In this document: positions 48,749-57,874 of the stretch, one piece after another | Numbering within the stretch: the first letter of the stretch is position 1 | How the letters are laid out: the number at the start of each line of letters is the position of its first letter | NCBI GenBank assembly: GCA_947502265.1 | Contig: CANMZB010000009.1 | Location: forward strand, 62,001-126,000 | Reading direction: 5' to 3' | Origin: an uncultured Sulfitobacter sp. | Lineage (GTDB): Bacteria > Pseudomonadota > Alphaproteobacteria > Rhodobacterales > Rhodobacteraceae | DNA length: 64,000 nucleotides | Position numbers and translations under genes: made by a program | Notes under the pieces: model-generated | What the model saw: only the letters and a program-made list of their open reading frames with translations | Told to the model about the DNA's origin: nothing | Databases searched by the model: none

Positions 48749-50743
48749 TTATAGCTGGTCGCGGGGGATGCTGTCTTTGTGGTCGCGGGAGTAGACGATC
48801 TTATCATTCTCCCACGCCTCGATCCGGGCGGTCAGGTAGAAAGTGGAGGTATCGCTCCACATGGTGCAATGCGCCTCTGTACGCAGCCGTATGTTGTCTC
48901 GTTCCAGCTCGTCCGACCAATGGCACGAACCGCGTGCCGAGAGCGGATCGTCAGGGTGGATTTCCCAGCGTTCGCGCGCAACCGAACCATGGATCAGCCC
49001 GTGTTCGAGGTCGCGGGTCTTGCCGAAATCATCCTCGATCACCAGCGTGTGGATGCCTGTCACCATGTCGGTTTCCTGCCGCCGGATGTGATTTTGCAGG
49101 CGTAACTCTTCGGTTTGCCACGGCTCGGCAGCATCCGGCGGGGCAAAGGCAACTTCGTCGCCGCCGCGTGTCGGGCGCTGGGGTAGGGTGATCGTGCCAC
49201 TCCCGAGCGTGAGGCTGGCGGCTTCTGGCGCAGGCCACAGCAGCGGCCAATACGCGGTCGAGATCGACACCCTGATTCGGTGTCCCTTTGGTACACGGTA
49301 GGCAATGTGATCGAGATCCAGCGTGATTTCCTCGGTCTTGCCGGGGTCCATCGGACGCGGGGCTGCGTGGCTTTTGCGGTGGCTGAGGTTCAACACGCCA
49401 TAGGTGATGCGACTGCTTGCGCCGTCGGGATGGACGTGGTTGAGGCGCACGGCGATCTGCCCCTGCGCGCGGTCCGAACGGAGCGAAAGCGTGAGGCGCG
49501 GCGCCCCGACGATATCCATATCCGCCGAAAGCGGCGCGCTGTCGAACGTGGTCGATAACGCATCATCGCCGCGTTGATCGCCCGGCATTTCGGGGCCAAG
49601 CCAGATCGCGCAATACTCGCCCGATGCCGCGCCGCAGTGGGCGGGGGACGAAACGGTGCGGGTGATCTTCTGTGGCGTGTCACTCAGACCGGTGTCGCTC
49701 AGGTGAAGCGTCTGAACGGGCAGATGACCGGTCGCGCCTTCGCGCTCTGCGATCCACCGGCCCGGTCGCTCGGCATACCACGCGGCGGGGCGCAGCCCGT
49801 CCATCAGATAGGCGCGATAATCGGGGTCGTCCTTGACGCCGGTTTCATCACCTTTGAGCCATTGGTCCCACCAACGCAACGCCTCCTGTAAAAAGCCGAT
49901 GCGCGGTTCGGGTACAGCGAAGTGAGGATATTTATGCACCCATGGCCCGACAATGCCCTTGGCCCCGTCAAGCGCTTCGACCAATTGCGGCACGGCGTTC
50001 TTGTAGGAATCGCCCCAGCCGCCTACGGCCAGCACTTTGGCCTTGATCGCGCTGAAATCCTCGCAGACCGATCCGTGCTGCCAATAGGCATCGCGGCGTT
50101 GGTGGCGCAGCCAGACAGAGGGCAGGAACGGCTCGTTCTCCAGCCGCTCCAACCACATTTCGCGCCAGTTGTCGCGCAATGCGGGGTCGGGCGCGCGGCT
50201 GGAATAGCTCCACATTGTCGCGCCCCAGCCAAGGTTCTCGTTCAGCAGGCAGCCGCCTTTGTAGTGGATGTCGTCCGCAAACCGGTCCACGGTCGAGCAT
50301 AGGGTGATGATCGCCTTCAACGGTTCGGGTGCAAGGGCCGCGACCTGAAGCGAATTGAAACCGCCCCAGCTGATCCCCATCATACCGACGGTGCCGCTGC
50401 ACCAGTCTTGCGCTGCGGCCCAATGGATCACTTCCTCCGCATCGGCCAGTTCTTGCGGGGTGTATTCGTCCTCCATCAGGCCTTCGCTGTCGCCATTCCC
50501 GCGCGTGTCCACCCGCAAGCAGGCATAACCGCGCGCAGCGAAGTAAGGGTGGGTCAGGCAGTCGCGTGCGGTGGTGCCGTCGCGTTTGCGATAGGGCAAG
50601 AATTCGAGGATCAGCGGGACGGGTGCCGCATCCGATCCCTCGGGTCGCCACAGACGCGCGGAAAGGCGGGTGCCGTCTGACAGCACGATGGTATGATCGG
50701 GAACTTCGATGAGTCCGGGGCATGCGTTCGATGTGTTTGTCAT
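48749..50743 (-). CDS. CocE/NonD-family hydrolase (X-Pro dipeptidyl-peptidase-like)
   Basis: About 664 residues from the ATG at 50743. The frame is open to 50890, but the domain starts with VPDHTIVLSDGTRLSARLW just after 50743; the ribosome-binding site is weak. The alpha/beta-hydrolase core has LEFLPYRKRDGT, RVDTRGNGDSEG and the nucleophile elbow GMMGISWGGFNSLQ. A C-terminal jelly-roll domain follows (LTLSLRSDRAQGQIAVRLN, YRVPKGHRIRVSIST). Members hydrolyse esters or Pro-containing peptides. It lies 113 bases upstream of the binding-protein gene in the same direction, so it may belong to the uptake pathway and act on the imported ligand. No signal peptide is seen. Confidence 0.9.
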   Translation of the reverse strand: MTNTSNACPGLIEVPDHTIVLSDGTRLSARLWRPEGSDAAPVPLILEFLPYRKRDGTTARDCLTHPYFAARGYACLRVDTRGNGDSEGLMEDEYTPQELADAEEVIHWAAAQDWCSGTVGMMGISWGGFNSLQVAALAPEPLKAIITLCSTVDRFADDIHYKGGCLLNENLGWGATMWSYSSRAPDPALRDNWREMWLERLENEPFLPSVWLRHQRRDAYWQHGSVCEDFSAIKAKVLAVGGWGDSYKNAVPQLVEALDGAKGIVGPWVHKYPHFAVPEPRIGFLQEALRWWDQWLKGDETGVKDDPDYRAYLMDGLRPAAWYAERPGRWIAEREGATGHLPVQTLHLSDTGLSDTPQKITRTVSSPAHCGAASGEYCAIWLGPEMPGDQRGDDALSTTFDSAPLSADMDIVGAPRLTLSLRSDRAQGQIAVRLNHVHPDGASSRITYGVLNLSHRKSHAAPRPMDPGKTEEITLDLDHIAYRVPKGHRIRVSISTAYWPLLWPAPEAASLTLGSGTITLPQRPTRGGDEVAFAPPDAAEPWQTEELRLQNHIRRQETDMVTGIHTLVIEDDFGKTRDLEHGLIHGSVARERWEIHPDDPLSARGSCHWSDELERDNIRLRTEAHCTMWSDTSTFYLTARIEAWENDKIVYSRDHKDSIPRDQL

Positions 50744-51070
50744 GGCGGCAACCACCGCCCAAGGAGGTGCATTGTCAATCAGTTGCACGATGTTTGATGT
50801 AACCGCACAAGTGAGATGCAGTAAGAATTCGGGCGCGTCACAACCGGTGCGGGTACTCTGCGCGCGCTGTGTGGCTAAAGGCGCACACATTTGAATTCAC
50901 GGGTAAAGCGAGCGCTACAAAGTGCTGGATTTGCGTCAATCATCCTGCTTAATGTGGCCTAATAACGGTGAAATCATGGCACGCTTGAACGGGCCAGGTA
51001 GCAGTACAGCAAAATTATAAACCAAGTGACCCGCATAAGACGGGCGCTTTCGAGGTAGAGTGGTAGAATT

Positions 51071-54000
51071 ATGAAGGCGATTGATTTCGTCGTCCGCGCA
51101 AGTGCGGGCGGTTTGCAGCGTGGTACTGTGTCGGCAGAGACGCAGAACCAGTTGATCGTGGCCGGAGCCGGTCAGGAAATCTCCATCAACGCGCGACAGA
51201 CTGACTTTGTCAGCCAGGTTCGCTCTGGTGATCAGTTGATCATGACGATGGAAGATGGCCGGACCATCACGATCGACAACTTCTTCAATGATAGCGGTGC
51301 GGCTAACCGTCTGTTCCTTTCTACGGACGGCTACCTCAACGAGGTCAGCTTTGCACAGATGAACGAAGGTACGCTTTCGGCTCAATACGGGCCGACGCAG
51401 GAATGGGGCAAATGGAGCCCGTCCGACGAGCTTATTTTCCTTGACCATAACGTGGTCGCAGACGTTCCTCTTGCCCATGGCGAGGACGAAGTGAGCATGC
51501 TGGGCTCCGCCCTTTTGGGCGGTAGCGGCCTTCTGGGTGGTGGTGCGGCTTTGGCGGCCGGTCTTGGCGGTGCGGCGATGATCGCTGGCGGCGGCGGTGA
51601 TAAGGGTCCAGCACAGCCCTACGTTGACGATGCAGACAGCAGTGTTCCGGTGGGCGGTGACGACAAAGACAAGGCTTTGACTGTCACCGGCGGCGGTGAG
51701 CCGGGCGATGAGGTCACTGTGACCGTGGGCGACAAGCAGGTCGATACGGTGATTGACGAGGACGGTAAGTTTGACGCTGTTTTTGAAGGCGATAACTTCC
51801 CGGATGACGGGAATTATGAATCCGATGTGGAAGTCACGAACGAAGACGGCGACAAAATAGATCTGGATGGTCCGTCTTTTGACATCGACACAACGGCGCC
51901 AGAACTTACTGTGACTGAAGGTACTGAATCCACAGGTGATTTCTTTAACGAAGTAAGCTTTGCCGAAGGTGTTACCATCTCTGGTACAGGCGAAGCCAAC
52001 AGCACGATTGACGTCACAATCGCGGGCATCACGCAATCCACAGTGGTGGATGGCGAAGGCGCGTGGACTGTCGGTTGGGCCGTCGGAACGCTGGAAGCAG
52101 GCGAATACACCTCCGACGTGACGCTGGTCACATCGGACAGCTTTGGCAACACCCGCACCTATACGGAAACTCTGGTGGTCGACACGGTCACATCGGTGAC
52201 CCTCGACGAGACAACATTCGGGGGCGATGGCGTGATCAACGGTGCCGAACTCGTCGCCGGTGTCAGCTTTAGCGGAACAGCGCAGGCCGGCTCCACCGTC
52301 GAGGTGACAGCGGGTAGCGTGACCCATACCGTGACGGCGACTGCCGAAGGGACATGGACCGCGAGCTTTACCTCGACCGAGATCGCAACCGGCGAATATC
52401 AGGGCTCTGTGGCCATTCTTGCCACCGATGTGCATGGCAACACCGCCACGACATCCGGCACCTTTGATGTGGACACATTGGTGCGTGACTTTAGCATCAC
52501 GTCTTCCACCGGTGGGGCCGATGGCGTAATCAACGCGGAAGAATCCGGTCAGGACATGACCGTCACCGGCATGACCGAGCCGGGATCGACTGTTGTGGTT
52601 GAACTGGGCGGCGTTTCCGAGACCGCGACTGTCTCGGCTTCGGGCAGCTGGAGTGCGACGTTTGCCGCAGGCACGATCACCTCGGGCACCTACACCACTA
52701 TCATCACAGCGACCGCAACCGATGCCGCGGGCAACGTGGATGTGGCGACGTCTGATGTGGCCGTAGATACCGAAGCGGGTGTTCTGACGATCTCTCCCGA
52801 TCCGGTCGAGACAGACGACATCATCAACAAGGTTGAAGCACAAGACGGTGTGGTGCTGAACGGCACGGCGGATGCGGATGCGATCGTCACCGTGACACTG
52901 GCGGGCGTCAGCCACGATGTCGTTACCGGGGCCGATGGCAACTGGGAAGCGTTCTTTAGCGCTGCCGAAGTTGCGCCGGGCGTCTATACTGCGGACATCA
53001 CAGCGCAAACAACGGATGCCTACGGCAACTCGCGCTCTGTCTCTGACAGCGTCGAGGTGGATACACGGGTCGATAACCTGTCGGTATCTTCCGTGACCGA
53101 AGACAATATCATCAATGCGACCGAACGCGCAGACGGTTTCAGTGTCACAGGCAGCACCGAAATCGGCTCCACTTCTGTCGAAGTCACGCTGGGCAGCCAG
53201 ACGGTTTTTGCGACAGTCGCAGCCGATGGCAGCTGGAGCGCCGATTTCGACCACTCCGCGATTGATGCAGGCACCTACAACACCGGCATCACTGTCACCG
53301 CGACAGACGGTGCGGGCAACGTCAAAACCGTCACCAGCGATGTCAATGTCGACACGCAGGTTGATCCGCTGACGATGACAGGCAACTCTGCCGGTGAAGA
53401 CCAGATCGTCAACGCCGCCGAAGCGGGGGCGGGCATTGATCTGGCCGGTCAGGTCGAAGCGGGATCATCTGTCACGGTCACATTCGACGGCATGAGCTAC
53501 GGCGCCGATGTTGACGCGGCTGGCAACTGGTCTGTGACCATTCCGGCAACGGATGTGCGCGCTGGTACCTACGGTGCTGAAATTTCGGTCGCCGCGACAG
53601 ATCATGTTGGCAACACCGCCGTGATCGAAGACACGCTGTCCATCGACACCGACGCACCCGAAGGGCCGGTCATCGCGTCCTTCACCCGCGGCGGCGACGG
53701 CATTCGCGGTATCTCTATCGAGACTGTGATGGTCGATGGCGCGCCGACAGACGACACCACCAGCATCGTTCAGATCGCTACCGACGGCTCGACCAGCGAA
53801 GTTGCCGGTGTCGATGGGTACAACACGCTGCGCGAAGAGACCGACTTTTTCTTCGAAAGCAATGTGCCGAACGGTTCCCAGTTGATCGTGAATTCCACGG
53901 ACGAGGCGGGCAACACGTCAGGTACCTATCTGGTGCTGGACGATGAAGCCCTCACCAGCGCCGTGGACCTGAGCAATCCGGCACTTGGCGAGTACCAGAT

Positions 54001-54241
54001 CGAAAACCTCGATCTTGAATTCGCCGAAGCCGCGAATGTTGTGATTGACGAAGCAAGCCTTCTGGCGCTCTCGACCGAGACCAATACCCTTACCGTTCGC
54101 GGTTCGGTGGATGATCGTGTCACCATTCAGGACGGTGTGCTGACTGGTACACAGGATGTTGATGGCCAGACTTACGACGTCTACTCCGTGGGGGCCGAAG
54201 GCACGCTGCTGGTTGATCAGGATATTCCGGTCACGATCTAA
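51071..54241 (+). CDS. Compact Bap/LapA-like Ig-repeat adhesin, type I secreted
   Basis: A 1056-residue protein. Residues 1-125 match a BapA-type prefix domain (QLIVAGAGQEISINAR, DGRTITIDNFF). Residues about 143-180 are a Gly/Ala-rich hydrophobic linker containing LAAG at 161-164, reminiscent of the LapA retention segment. One divergent Ig-like unit (about 185-272) and six tandem Ig-like units of about 97 residues (274-860) follow, each ending in a V/I-D-T motif. The C-terminal 190 residues end in TYDVYSVGAEGTLLVDQDI, as in other type I secreted Ig-repeat proteins. No classical Sec signal and no RTX nonapeptides were seen. The next three genes encode its likely dedicated secretion system. Confidence 0.88.
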   Translation: MKAIDFVVRASAGGLQRGTVSAETQNQLIVAGAGQEISINARQTDFVSQVRSGDQLIMTMEDGRTITIDNFFNDSGAANRLFLSTDGYLNEVSFAQMNEGTLSAQYGPTQEWGKWSPSDELIFLDHNVVADVPLAHGEDEVSMLGSALLGGSGLLGGGAALAAGLGGAAMIAGGGGDKGPAQPYVDDADSSVPVGGDDKDKALTVTGGGEPGDEVTVTVGDKQVDTVIDEDGKFDAVFEGDNFPDDGNYESDVEVTNEDGDKIDLDGPSFDIDTTAPELTVTEGTESTGDFFNEVSFAEGVTISGTGEANSTIDVTIAGITQSTVVDGEGAWTVGWAVGTLEAGEYTSDVTLVTSDSFGNTRTYTETLVVDTVTSVTLDETTFGGDGVINGAELVAGVSFSGTAQAGSTVEVTAGSVTHTVTATAEGTWTASFTSTEIATGEYQGSVAILATDVHGNTATTSGTFDVDTLVRDFSITSSTGGADGVINAEESGQDMTVTGMTEPGSTVVVELGGVSETATVSASGSWSATFAAGTITSGTYTTIITATATDAAGNVDVATSDVAVDTEAGVLTISPDPVETDDIINKVEAQDGVVLNGTADADAIVTVTLAGVSHDVVTGADGNWEAFFSAAEVAPGVYTADITAQTTDAYGNSRSVSDSVEVDTRVDNLSVSSVTEDNIINATERADGFSVTGSTEIGSTSVEVTLGSQTVFATVAADGSWSADFDHSAIDAGTYNTGITVTATDGAGNVKTVTSDVNVDTQVDPLTMTGNSAGEDQIVNAAEAGAGIDLAGQVEAGSSVTVTFDGMSYGADVDAAGNWSVTIPATDVRAGTYGAEISVAATDHVGNTAVIEDTLSIDTDAPEGPVIASFTRGGDGIRGISIETVMVDGAPTDDTTSIVQIATDGSTSEVAGVDGYNTLREETDFFFESNVPNGSQLIVNSTDEAGNTSGTYLVLDDEALTSAVDLSNPALGEYQIENLDLEFAEAANVVIDEASLLALSTETNTLTVRGSVDDRVTIQDGVLTGTQDVDGQTYDVYSVGAEGTLLVDQDIPVTI
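51893..53650 (+). repeat. Six tandem Ig-like domain repeats of about 293 bp
   Basis: Within the adhesin gene, six consecutive units of about 97 codons share the frame: a start with a Gly/Asp-rich INxxE segment, a G-S-T-V-x-V core, a W-x-A/V-x-F segment, Y-x-x-x-I, D-x-x-G-N and a closing D-T. The units are diverged at DNA level rather than near-identical, so recent expansion is unlikely. Confidence 0.85.
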
Positions 54242-54353
54242 CGCAGCGCCCTTCGGGGCCGCACATAAAGCAACGGGAAGCGGCGGGAAATATCATCGCC
54301 GCACCCGATCAGGCAGGCTAAATAATGAAATACCGGCACTTTAAGGGCAGGAT

Positions 54354-55655
54354 ATGGGGCAGTGTGGAACGAAAACGGCAGGGCTGTGCGCTGCGGCGCT
54401 GGCTTTGGCCGGATGTCTTTCTGACGGTGGCGGGGATGCAGAATCCGTGACCCGTCTGCGCACGCCGCAGACAACCGCCACGCCGACCCATGCCGACAAG
54501 ATCAACGCCGAAAGCACTATCATTCAGAGCCTCGTTGCGCGCCGCTCGGTGCTGCCCGACGGCTCTCCCTATGCGCATGTTGCGACTGCCGTTCTGGCCG
54601 CCAATGCGCGCACCGCCGAAAGCGAGCTGCGCGCGGCACAGTTGCGCGCGCGCGCCGCCTCTAAAAACTGGCTGCCACAGATAGGTCCGCAGATCAGCCT
54701 GACATCGCTGAGCAGCGTGATCACCAATCTGGTGGTCGAGCAGGTGATCTTTGACAACGGTCGCAAGAAGGGCGAGCGTGAATTTGCCGTGGCCGACGTA
54801 GAAGTCGCTGCCGTGGCGCTGGCAAGCGATACCAACACCCGCGTGCGCACCGGTCTTGATCTATACATCTCCGCCGCCGAGGCGCGCGAGAGATTCGCCC
54901 TTGGCGAGCGCACGTTCAAAGACATGAGCCATTTTGAATGGGTCATGAACGAGCGCGTACAGGGCGGTGTCTCGGACGGATCGGACCTGCACATCCTGCG
55001 ACAGAAGCTTGGTGAAATCCGCGCCCGCCAATCCGCAAGCTCGGAAACTGCCAGCACCGCCATTGCAGAGTTGAACGCCATGGCGATCGGTGATCTGGGC
55101 AGCTTGCGCGGCATGCCGGAACTGCCGGTGAACGCAGACCTCGCACAACCGCTGAGCGTGACACAGGCTGAGGCCGAGAAAATCCGCGCCATCGCCGCCG
55201 CCAAAATAGACCGCGCAGGCCAACTGCCGGGCCTGTCCGCAGGTGGCACCGTGGGCGAAGACAGCACATTCGGCCTTAAGCTCGATGGCCTTTTGGGGCT
55301 GGGCACGGGGGACCGGCTTAAAGCCATCGAAGCCACGAAAGAGGCCGCAGGGCGCAGTGTGGCGCAAGCCAACGAAACCGCCAATCGCACGCTGCGCAAG
55401 CTGGAAGGCATGATCGCGGCCAAGGAACGCCAGACCGGCGAAGCCGCAGCCCTTACCGTACAGGCCAGGCGAAACCTTGATGTGTTCCAGTCGCAGTATG
55501 ATGCAGGCCAGCGGCAGGTCATGGATGTTGTCGGCGTGTACGAAACCTTTGCGCGCCAGCAGGATGCCGAAGTGGCTCTGAAATACGAGGCCATCCGCCT
55601 GCGGATCGAGATGGCCGAGCTGCTCGGCGTTTTGGTAGATGGAACCGCCATATGA
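54354..55655 (+). CDS. TolC-family outer-membrane efflux lipoprotein of the type I secretion system
   Basis: A 433-residue protein with a lipoprotein signal (CAAALALAGC, predicted lipidated Cys21) and the TolC/OEP organisation of long helical repeats: VLAANARTAESELRAAQLRARA, the beta-strand-like SLTSLSSVITNLVVEQVIFD, LFALGERTF-like helices and a second repeat toward the C-terminus (AANETANRTLRKLE-type helices). It should form the outer-membrane channel for the adhesin. It starts 113 bases after the adhesin stop, and its own stop overlaps the ATPase gene by four bases. Confidence 0.88.
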   Translation: MGQCGTKTAGLCAAALALAGCLSDGGGDAESVTRLRTPQTTATPTHADKINAESTIIQSLVARRSVLPDGSPYAHVATAVLAANARTAESELRAAQLRARAASKNWLPQIGPQISLTSLSSVITNLVVEQVIFDNGRKKGEREFAVADVEVAAVALASDTNTRVRTGLDLYISAAEARERFALGERTFKDMSHFEWVMNERVQGGVSDGSDLHILRQKLGEIRARQSASSETASTAIAELNAMAIGDLGSLRGMPELPVNADLAQPLSVTQAEAEKIRAIAAAKIDRAGQLPGLSAGGTVGEDSTFGLKLDGLLGLGTGDRLKAIEATKEAAGRSVAQANETANRTLRKLEGMIAAKERQTGEAAALTVQARRNLDVFQSQYDAGQRQVMDVVGVYETFARQQDAEVALKYEAIRLRIEMAELLGVLVDGTAI

Positions 55656-57874
55656 GCAAGCCTTTCACCCTGACAATCATGAACGGCAATGCAGGCCGCT
55701 TGCAGCCCGCAGCAGAGGGGGAAGCGATCCGGCAAGACCAAACGCCCCCCACGTTTGAAGAGCGTATGCGCGCACGCGCAGCCCTGATTGCCACCTATGC
55801 GGGCGTGTCCGGAATCGAGATGTCGCAGGTCGATATCGCTGACGACCTGATCCGCCGCCTGACCCCCGAAGCGTCAGAACAGGACGAGGCCCGCGTCATC
55901 GCTGCGCTCTTGCGCAACCACGGCCTGACCGTCTCGTTAGTGTCCGGCAAAACACCGGAAACACAGAATTTTCCTGCGCTTGTCTACATGACATCCGGTC
56001 AACTTTTGCTGGTTCTCGCGCGTGATGGTGACGATCTGGTGGTTTATGACACCACCTGTCAGGGCAACCGTGCAATGGTGCCTGCTTTGGACTTTGCGCC
56101 ATTCTTCTCGGGTTTGATCGTACAAGCGCGGATGCCCATTGCCACAGTTGCAGAGGTTCACAAAACCGCCGAGAAACCGGCGCATTGGTTCTGGGGGCAG
56201 TTCGCCCGCTTCCGCCGCCAGTTGGGCGAGGTCGCTCTTGGCTCTTTCGTGGCAAACCTGTTGGCCGTTGCCGTGGCGCTTTTTTCGCTTCAGGTTTATG
56301 ACCGCGTAATCCCGCATCAGTCCGAGGCAACGCTTTGGGTGCTGGCCGCGGGCGCGGGCCTTGCTTTGTTGATGGAGGCGTTCATCAAAATCGCCCGCGC
56401 GCAACTGATGGACGGGGCCGGGCGGCAGATCGAGCTGTCGGTGCTGGGCCTTTTGATGAAACGTGTTCTTGGAATGCGCAGTGACAAACGCCCGCAATCC
56501 CCGTCCGATCTTTTCTCGTCGATGCGCGAATTCTCGGCAGTGCGCGAGTTTTTCACCGCTTCCACCATCGGCACGATTGCCGATATTCCGTTCATCTTCG
56601 TCTTTCTCGCGCTGGTTGCCTCCATTGCGGGCAATGTGGTTTGGGTGCTGGTTCTGGGCGGCATCCTGATGGTTGTACCGGGTTTTTTCATGCAGAAAAA
56701 GATGATCCGCCTGACCCGCGAAACCCAAGGCGCTTCGGCCAAATCCTCGCGCTTGCTGCACGAGGCGATATTCGAGCTGGACACCGTCAAGACACAGCGC
56801 GGCGAAGAGCGGGTAGAGCGGCTTTGGTCGGAACTCACCACGCTTTCAGCGGTGAAATCCTCCGAGCAGCGCAAGCTGGCTTCGGCGCTCACATTCTGGA
56901 GCCAGGGCGTTCAACAGGCCACTTACGTTTCTGCGGTGATCATGGGAGCCTATCTGGTGTTCGCGGGTCAGTTCACTGTGGGCTCGATCATCGCAACCGG
57001 CATCCTGACCAGCCGCACCCTTGCGCCGCTGACACAGCTTGCCGGCACGATGGCGCGTTGGGGGAATGTGAAATCGGCCCTTGACGGGCTAGAGCATATT
57101 GCGATGTCAGAGCAGGACAGCAACCCCGCCCGCAGCTATCTGCGCCGCGATCATCTGGCCGGACATTTCGAGTTGAAGGATGTGACATTCCGCTACATCG
57201 AAGAGGGCGCGCCAACCCTTGATCTGCCGAGTATTTCGATTTTGCCGGGGCAGCGGGTGGCGGTGCTGGGGGCCAATGGCTCGGGTAAATCCTCGCTTCT
57301 AAAGCTGCTCAGCGGGCTTTATGCGCCCACCACGGGACGGGTATTGATAGACGGTACGGAGATGACCCAGATTGCGCCACAGGACCTGCGCCGTCTGGTC
57401 GGATATCTGGGACAGGACGTGCGCCTGTTTTCCGGCACCTTACGCGACAACCTCAACCTCACCATGCTGGAACGCGACGATAACCGCCTGATGGAAGCGC
57501 TGGATTTCGCGGGATTGGGCACATTTGTACGCACCCACCCCAAGGGGCTGGATCTTGAAATTCTGGACGCGGGCGCGGGGCTGTCGATCGGGCAGCGCCA
57601 GTCGATCGGTTGGGCGCGGCTGTGGTTGCAAGATCCCAAGATTTGCTTGCTGGACGAGCCTACTGCGGCACTGGATCAGGCGCTGGAGACGGGTCTTGTG
57701 GAGCGGTTGCAAGAGTGGATGACGGGACGCACCGCGATTATCGCCACGCACCGCGCGCCCATTCTGGCGCTGACCACCCGTACGATTATCCTGTCGAATG
57801 GCCGGATGAGCATTGACGGGCCGCGCGAAGAAGTCATGGCGCATCTCACCGCGTTGAAGGGAGGTGCCGCATGA
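55652..57874 (+). CDS. Type I secretion ABC permease/ATPase (LapB-like)
   Basis: A 740-residue exporter. Residues about 40-165 form a C39-like domain (ALLRNHGLTVSLV, LLVLARDGDDLVVYD) without a catalytic Cys, as in transporters of RTX and Bap-type proteins that do not cleave a leader. Membrane segments span about 195-470 (FVANLLAVAVALFSLQVYDRVIP). The ATPase has Walker A GANGSGKSS, Walker B ICLLDEPTAALD and a signature motif reading LSIGQRQ rather than LSGGQ. It forms the inner-membrane engine with the HlyD-like protein, whose start overlaps its stop. Confidence 0.92.
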   Translation: MSKPFTLTIMNGNAGRLQPAAEGEAIRQDQTPPTFEERMRARAALIATYAGVSGIEMSQVDIADDLIRRLTPEASEQDEARVIAALLRNHGLTVSLVSGKTPETQNFPALVYMTSGQLLLVLARDGDDLVVYDTTCQGNRAMVPALDFAPFFSGLIVQARMPIATVAEVHKTAEKPAHWFWGQFARFRRQLGEVALGSFVANLLAVAVALFSLQVYDRVIPHQSEATLWVLAAGAGLALLMEAFIKIARAQLMDGAGRQIELSVLGLLMKRVLGMRSDKRPQSPSDLFSSMREFSAVREFFTASTIGTIADIPFIFVFLALVASIAGNVVWVLVLGGILMVVPGFFMQKKMIRLTRETQGASAKSSRLLHEAIFELDTVKTQRGEERVERLWSELTTLSAVKSSEQRKLASALTFWSQGVQQATYVSAVIMGAYLVFAGQFTVGSIIATGILTSRTLAPLTQLAGTMARWGNVKSALDGLEHIAMSEQDSNPARSYLRRDHLAGHFELKDVTFRYIEEGAPTLDLPSISILPGQRVAVLGANGSGKSSLLKLLSGLYAPTTGRVLIDGTEMTQIAPQDLRRLVGYLGQDVRLFSGTLRDNLNLTMLERDDNRLMEALDFAGLGTFVRTHPKGLDLEILDAGAGLSIGQRQSIGWARLWLQDPKICLLDEPTAALDQALETGLVERLQEWMTGRTAIIATHRAPILALTTRTIILSNGRMSIDGPREEVMAHLTALKGGAA

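Noticed and set aside
50936..53254. 772-codon minus-strand frame opposite the adhesin gene
   Set aside because: It mirrors the adhesin repeats; the plus-strand protein has clear Ig-like domains and secretion partners.
54248..54259. GCCC-TTCG-GGGC tetraloop after the adhesin stop, considered as a terminator
   Set aside because: Only four base pairs and no T-run; too weak to call, although it might modestly reduce read-through to the TolC-like gene.
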